From Artocarpus heterophyllus (taxonomy: Eukaryota; Streptophyta; Magnoliopsida; Rosales; Moraceae), in the NCBI GenBank assembly GCA_025403435.1, contig JAJQZP010000047.1:1178001-1242000 (forward strand): a DNA stretch of 64,000 nt, read 5' to 3'. Positions 59,277-64,000 of the stretch are shown piece after piece. The notes below the pieces were generated by a model, which was not told the origin of the DNA, did not search any database, and saw only the letters and a program-made list of their open reading frames with translations. The first letter of the stretch is position 1. Every line of letters begins with the position of its first letter. A program made the position numbers and the translations under genes.

Positions 59277-60112
59277 CTAATTTGACTCTACTCCAGACAT
59301 ATCACTATGTTCGGGATCCTCCTCAAGGTCTTCTTCCTCCTCTTCTTTTGAATCGGTAGACACGTCGTCATTGGCAATAATATGTTCGGGAGGAACTGGA
59401 TCGAATTTAACCTCTTCATCATTGTCATCACCGTCAGCATCATCATCATCCTCATCATCATCATCATCATCATCTTTCATGTCTGCTGGGGGATCTTCTA
59501 AAGGCGCGACCACGTTTTGCTCTGTGTGCAATACTTCCATAATGAAATTGTTAAGAGTAAGAAAATCCCTTGGGTACTGCATTTGTTGCTGGACTGTGTT
59601 GGAAAGATATCTCCAAATAAGATCACTTATTCGCCATAGGGGTGTTTCCGGCGGAATCAATGGTACTATAGTATGGCGGAATCTTAGGATGTAATGATCT
59701 ACTGGCTCTCCTACGTATCTACCCCATATTGGTTCTACGCGCATATATAACCTATGACGCCAATCTTCCTATAATATCAGAATTACTTGGAATTGCATAT
59801 CCTCAACTGGTGGGAACGTTGCGAACGCTTCTTAGATCTGTGCTTTAAATCCTTCCCAATTATGCTGCCGCTTTTCTGCCTGAGCCCTAACCACCATTCC
59901 AATGCGGCTCCTGCCAGTCGCCTTAAGGCTAATGGAACTTGAAAATGCTGTGGGGTATGGCAAGTCTCGAAAATTACTTCTATCTCATGAAACTATTCCA
60001 TCAAGATCATCGATCTTCGACTGCCATAGTAGCGCAGAGGTATCGTCATTCAGAAAGCAATACTCGTTCTTCGGTCTGCCTCCACATTGGGTTCATTCAG
60101 GGGTGCCGCCAT
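59277..60112 (-). pseudogene. Second gag-like reading frame with acidic tail
   Basis: A broken frame upstream of gag, starting near 60112. In shifted frames it reads FQVPLALRRLAGAALEWW, then NWEGFKAQI and EAFATFPP. These are positioned like the helix and WW motif of Retrotrans_gag. The intact part 59277-59744 (155 residues, MRVEPIWGRYVGEPVDHYIL) looks like the C-terminal capsid part and ends in a tail rich in Asp/Glu (KDDDDDDDEDDDDADGD, then SKEEEEEDLEEDPEHSD). The acid run is coded by an ATC-type trinucleotide repeat (plus strand 59435-59480). It has no counterpart in the young chromovirus. The gag-like assignment is inference from motif spacing. Confidence 0.6.
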
Positions 60113-60264
60113 CTACTACATTTGCCTTAATTAATATAACAATTTCATATAAAATGAAAACTTAGCATTCTTATACATAAAATTAAACTATCTTACTTGA
60201 GCTATGGCGGTGGAGCTAACGACAATTTGCAGTAGGGTGGCAGGATTTTCGCTCTGATACCAAC

Positions 60265-63192
60265 TGTCATAACCTGCCTTTTCCGGCTGTGATAAACCTT
60301 TTACTTACTTTCTTCTAGACAAAAGTTTTGGAATTTTTTTTTAATAAATATTTCACATATACTGGTTTTAACAACTTTTGAAATACAAACATATACGTAT
60401 ATTTACTTCAACAACCTTTCTTTTACAATAATGTTTACTAAACAATACATTTCAAAATAACTCAAAATATACTACAACGGAAACATACTGCGGCGGCATC
60501 CATACCTATTCTGTACATTACTCATCCCTCTGCCGACTCAAATATGAAATTATTCTGACCTTCTTGTCGGAATACCTATAACATGAAACACTTAATGAGC
60601 ATACGCCCAGTAAGTCCTAATATAGCTCACATGCACAATCAATAAAATGCATGACCCAATTATGCTTACTTATGAACATTCCTTATCCTTTTTATATCTT
60701 ATCTCTTGCTAGGGCTCAAGTGTTCGTACCACTGCGCACTTAAGTCTTTGTAACACCTAGACCATATTATATTCTTAAACTCCTCTTAAGTCAGGAGTCG
60801 ATACAACATTTTTCTTAACTTCTGGTGATATAATTACCAGTCCATTTATTATGGTTATCATACCATGTATGAAGTGATAAACACATGTTATACACAAAAC
60901 ATAAATGCTCTTATATGATACAGTACACACAGGTACATACTTTATATACACACAGGTACATGGCATAATGTACATACATGTACTTAATATATCATACACA
61001 CAGGTACATTTCATAATATACACATAGGTATTTATTCTGTATACTAATAAGTATACACTAATGTTCTTATAGGTACTCATGTTATAGCATACACACTAGT
61101 ATACACCTTGATATACACACAGGTATACATATGTACATTATATGTTCTATACCTTCAATTTCATACTGTAGGTGGGATGAGAACTTACTTGATTCGTGTA
61201 CTGCGCAAAGCAACTTTGGTTTCCTCTCTCCTATACTTCTAGGTTCCTGTTGGCCAATTACAAAGCCATTAGCCAAAGTTCACTATTTCTTCTATGTCTC
61301 ATTACGAAATGATCGTAAATTAATAAATTGAGTTGCATAATTATATACAACTCTACTAACTCTTGGTTTTCTTATTTCAATCAAACCTTACCCTATCGTT
61401 TCTAACGAAGGCGGAAGTCTGTCTAATCATTTCTTTTTCCCCATCTAGGGACATTTTAGAACGATTCAGTTTACTCGAGAAAAATGATGATTTTTCCCCT
61501 AGTGGGCCTACTAACTTTCTCGGGCTCAATTTTGCTATTCTAACAAAAATAGTCACGTATTAATTTCAAAACAATGATCTAATGGGTCGGATCTCCTTAT
61601 TTCATCTTTATGCCCCATTTCAGTAAAACTTTACAATTTAACCCTTGAACTGAAAATTTTGACAATTTTAACACAATGACTAAAATTAATCTTTTTAAAC
61701 CATAATTTGCCATTTTTCATAAGGAACATTTTTACTTAAAGTACCATACCCAAAATCATTTTGAAAAATGACATTTTTGCCCTTTTAATTTTTTTTTTCA
61801 ATTTTAACAAATTCTTGAAAAATTAAAATCTCTCAAACGTTTGAGATTTTCGACGAACCGTCTACTATGCCTAACAGTTTCGTCGAGATCTACAATTTTC
61901 TTATTTTAACTTTTTTAAAATTCTCACTGTACAGGGATGTTTTTGGGCATTTTTCAATTCTGCTGAAAAAGAACTTTTTCTTTCAATTTATTCCTTAGGA
62001 CATTTTTGTAAAAATCCATTTCAAAACTGCCTCCCAGCCACTACATAAGCAGTTTCAACCTTTTCCTAGGTCGTTTTTGTCCTCTACCACTATTTTTGCA
62101 ATACTAATACCAAAATTACAAAAACAACACTTTTAATATAAACTACCATTTTCAACATTTAAACCTCAATTTTCATAACATTATCACACCATAATTCGTA
62201 TTTCCATGGAATTCAATCAAAAACTTGATCAAGAAACCATGTACTTTTAAGAAAATAAAAATCAAAATAAAAATCACAAAATTTTAAAACTTTAAACATC
62301 AAAACTTACCCAACTTGAAAACTTTGTGATTCTTGCCCTCCAAGGCTCCTTTGAATCCTTTTTCCTAAATATTTTTCATGCAAAAACACCATGAATCAAC
62401 CTCTCCCTTAACCATGAAAAATCCCTTTGAATACGTGAAAAAAAGTTTAGGTTTTACCTTAAAATTTGTGGAAATTCCTTGAACTCAACTTGTTGAACTT
62501 TCTTGGGGCTATTTTTGCAATGATTTGGGTTGAGAAAATTTTTGAGGAGGTCCAACAATGGCTGCCGTGGGCTAGAGAAGAAGAAGAAATGAAGAAAATG
62601 AGATTTTTGTGGCTTAAACCAACATTTAATTCATCCTTATCCTCTTAGATGACTCATAGGTTATCAAGTGGGTTACCATGTGGCATAAAGTGATTGGGCC
62701 ACCTTTCATGGCATGGTGGCCCAATAGAAACTCAATGGGTGTCCACTTATGGGGCCTCAAAATTTACGCTATATAATTTTTACTACATAGTATTTTTCTT
62801 ACACTGCCGTCGTCAAATCAATACTAACTCATATCCTTAGACTACATAAAAAATTTTTCTTACCTTTGGTTTACTTTTGGAGGCCAAACGTAACATTTCC
62901 CATATTTGCGTTTTCACTTATCAGTATACTTATACTGCTTCGGCCTTCCTTTTCACACTGGGTTGGGTCGCTATGGACTCTATGTCTTATTTGTATTCTA
63001 ATTGCCTAATCGTGTGTATCATAATTTTACAATTAATTGTGATGTAAAATTCATTTTATGGATATTATTTACAAATTTTTGAGTAATTAAACTCATAAAA
63101 CCTGTATTATTAATATCTAACATTGCATCACATTCACAATGAAATATCCAGTTAATAACGCTTATTTGCACATTGTCACAATTTTTTACACT
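60265..63192 (-). repeat. 5' LTR of the degenerate chromovirus, outer end truncated
   Basis: Begins TGTCATAACCTGCC and follows 49215-52174 until TGTCACAATTTTTTACA at about 63192, where similarity stops; roughly the last 80 bases of the LTR are missing. ACACAGGTA repeats at about 60905-61130. Confidence 0.82.
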
Positions 63193-63761
63193 TCAAGTTA
63201 TATATTATCGCTTATTATATATAATATATATAATTACATAGGACATGTAAGCAAGAAATAGGATCAAGACCTTTAAAACCATCCCCACCTTGCAACCCAT
63301 GACGGATTACACCTTTAACTCATTTACAATCTTAAACCTTTTATAACCGCGTTTTCCCTTTCAAGATGGGTTTCTACTGGTAAATAGGTTCATCAGTAAA
63401 ATTACCATCCCTAAGTATGGCGGTCGATAAGCTAGGTGTGGCGGTGAGACAGATGCAATGGCTAGGCTATAAATATGACTATATTCAAATTCTGCTTTTG
63501 AAGGATTTTTATTTTACAGTCTGTGACGGTCTCGTGGTATACTAGTACCGTCAATATGTGAAAGTGTACTTATAATTATAAATATACAAAAGTACATTTT
63601 CAAATATATGATTTAGTAAATGTTTTAAGTGCAACTAAAATGATCGTTAAAAAAAGTATGTCAAAAAAATTTGTGCTCGTTTTTTTCTTACTAGCAAGTA
63701 ACATTAAGGTTAAAAAATTAAGTTTAAACAAGTTAGCTAACAGCTCAAAAAAGGCGGGTCA
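63193..63761 (+). mobile_element. LTR end of another retrotransposon
   Basis: Ends GGCGGGTCA at 63761, seven bases before a primer-binding site. GGCTATAAATATGAC near 63455 could be its TATA box. Its last ~100 bp resemble 500-602. The LTR start was not located. Confidence 0.5.
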
Positions 63762-63768
63762 TTATCGG

Positions 63769-63780
63769 TGGTATCAGAGC
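63769..63780 (+). promoter_or_regulatory. Primer-binding site of the right-edge element
   Basis: TGGTATCAGAGC, a perfect match to the conserved 12 bases used by plant LTR retrotransposons. It is followed by non-coding leader to the window edge. Confidence 0.8.
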
Positions 63781-64000
63781 AAGTATTCTGTCATCCTATT
63801 TTGCACTGTTATATGTCCATTTCACTATAGCCTAAGTAAGTTAATTTTGGTTAGCAGTATAGTTAGCATTTCATTGTAACATGTTACTATATTCATAGTC
63901 CTTGATGTCGACATTCCTGGTTGAGCAACAAGATAACAAAGATCAAAGGGTGAGCATTATTTTACTTGATATAGTATTTCTTTGAATCGACAGTAATCAT

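Larger units (their letters stand above)
49215..63192 (-). mobile_element. Degenerate minus-strand chromovirus with ~2.96-kb LTRs
   Basis: LTRs at 49215-52174 (complete) and 60265-63192 (truncated at its outer end). Primer-binding site at about 60249-60263 (complement TTGGTATCAGAGCGAAAA) and polypurine tract next to 52175. The ~6.1-kb internal region, less an inserted solo copia LTR, encodes a broken gag-pol plus an additional gag-like frame near the 5' LTR. The left flank is GAGAG (49210-49214); the partner flank is lost, so no target duplication can be shown. Confidence 0.85.

Overview
This is a plant nuclear window, most likely from a eudicot with a large, repeat-rich genome. It holds one confident host gene, a two-exon phytocyanin/early-nodulin-like (ENODL) gene at 27440-28713. 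Nearly everything else is transposable-element DNA: Ty1/copia and Ty3/gypsy LTR retrotransposons, small non-autonomous DNA transposons and tRNA-like SINEs. I cannot name the species from sequence alone. I saw no bacterial-type features, CRISPR arrays, rRNA genes or intact tRNA genes.

Left block (1-21433) is a nest of retrotransposons. An LTR tail (1-602) abuts a decayed plus-strand copia element (641-8025). That element sits inside the reverse transcriptase of a decayed minus-strand copia element (8026-21433). The LTR of the minus-strand copia is in turn split by a young, nearly intact minus-strand chromovirus of Tekay/Del type (12208-21258; target-site duplication CATTA; LTRs of 2153 and 2152 bp with only about ten differences seen by eye).

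Middle block (21434-34391) is the gene-bearing island. It has no LTR elements but several small ones: a hAT-type MITE with a perfect 8-bp target duplication, a second TIR element, a long-TIR Mutator-like MITE, two opposed SINE copies, and a Pack-MULE-like element with a perfect 9-bp duplication and a GC-rich interior. The ENODL gene encodes a signal peptide, a phytocyanin domain that has lost its copper ligands, a Pro/Ser-rich arabinogalactan-like stalk and a GPI-anchor-type tail.

Right block (34392-64000) begins with an unusual array of three ~1.9-kb LTRs separated by two 195-bp internal segments that hold little more than a primer-binding site and a polypurine tract. The whole array is flanked by one target duplication, ACACT. 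After it come a solo copia LTR, remnants of an older gypsy LTR, and a large degenerate minus-strand chromovirus (49215-63192). This last element has ~2.96-kb LTRs, a second gag-like reading frame with an acidic tail upstream of gag, and a solo copia LTR inserted in its integrase region. The window ends inside the start of another LTR element with a clear primer-binding site.

The most distinctive signal is a short palindromic word, CGGCAGGCCG (complement CGGCCTGCCG), with A/T-G/C flanks. It is clustered in the LTRs of three otherwise different retrotransposon families here: the young chromovirus, the three-LTR array and the copia LTR family. In the chromovirus and the array it lies well inside the LTR; in the copia LTRs it lies just upstream of the TATA box.
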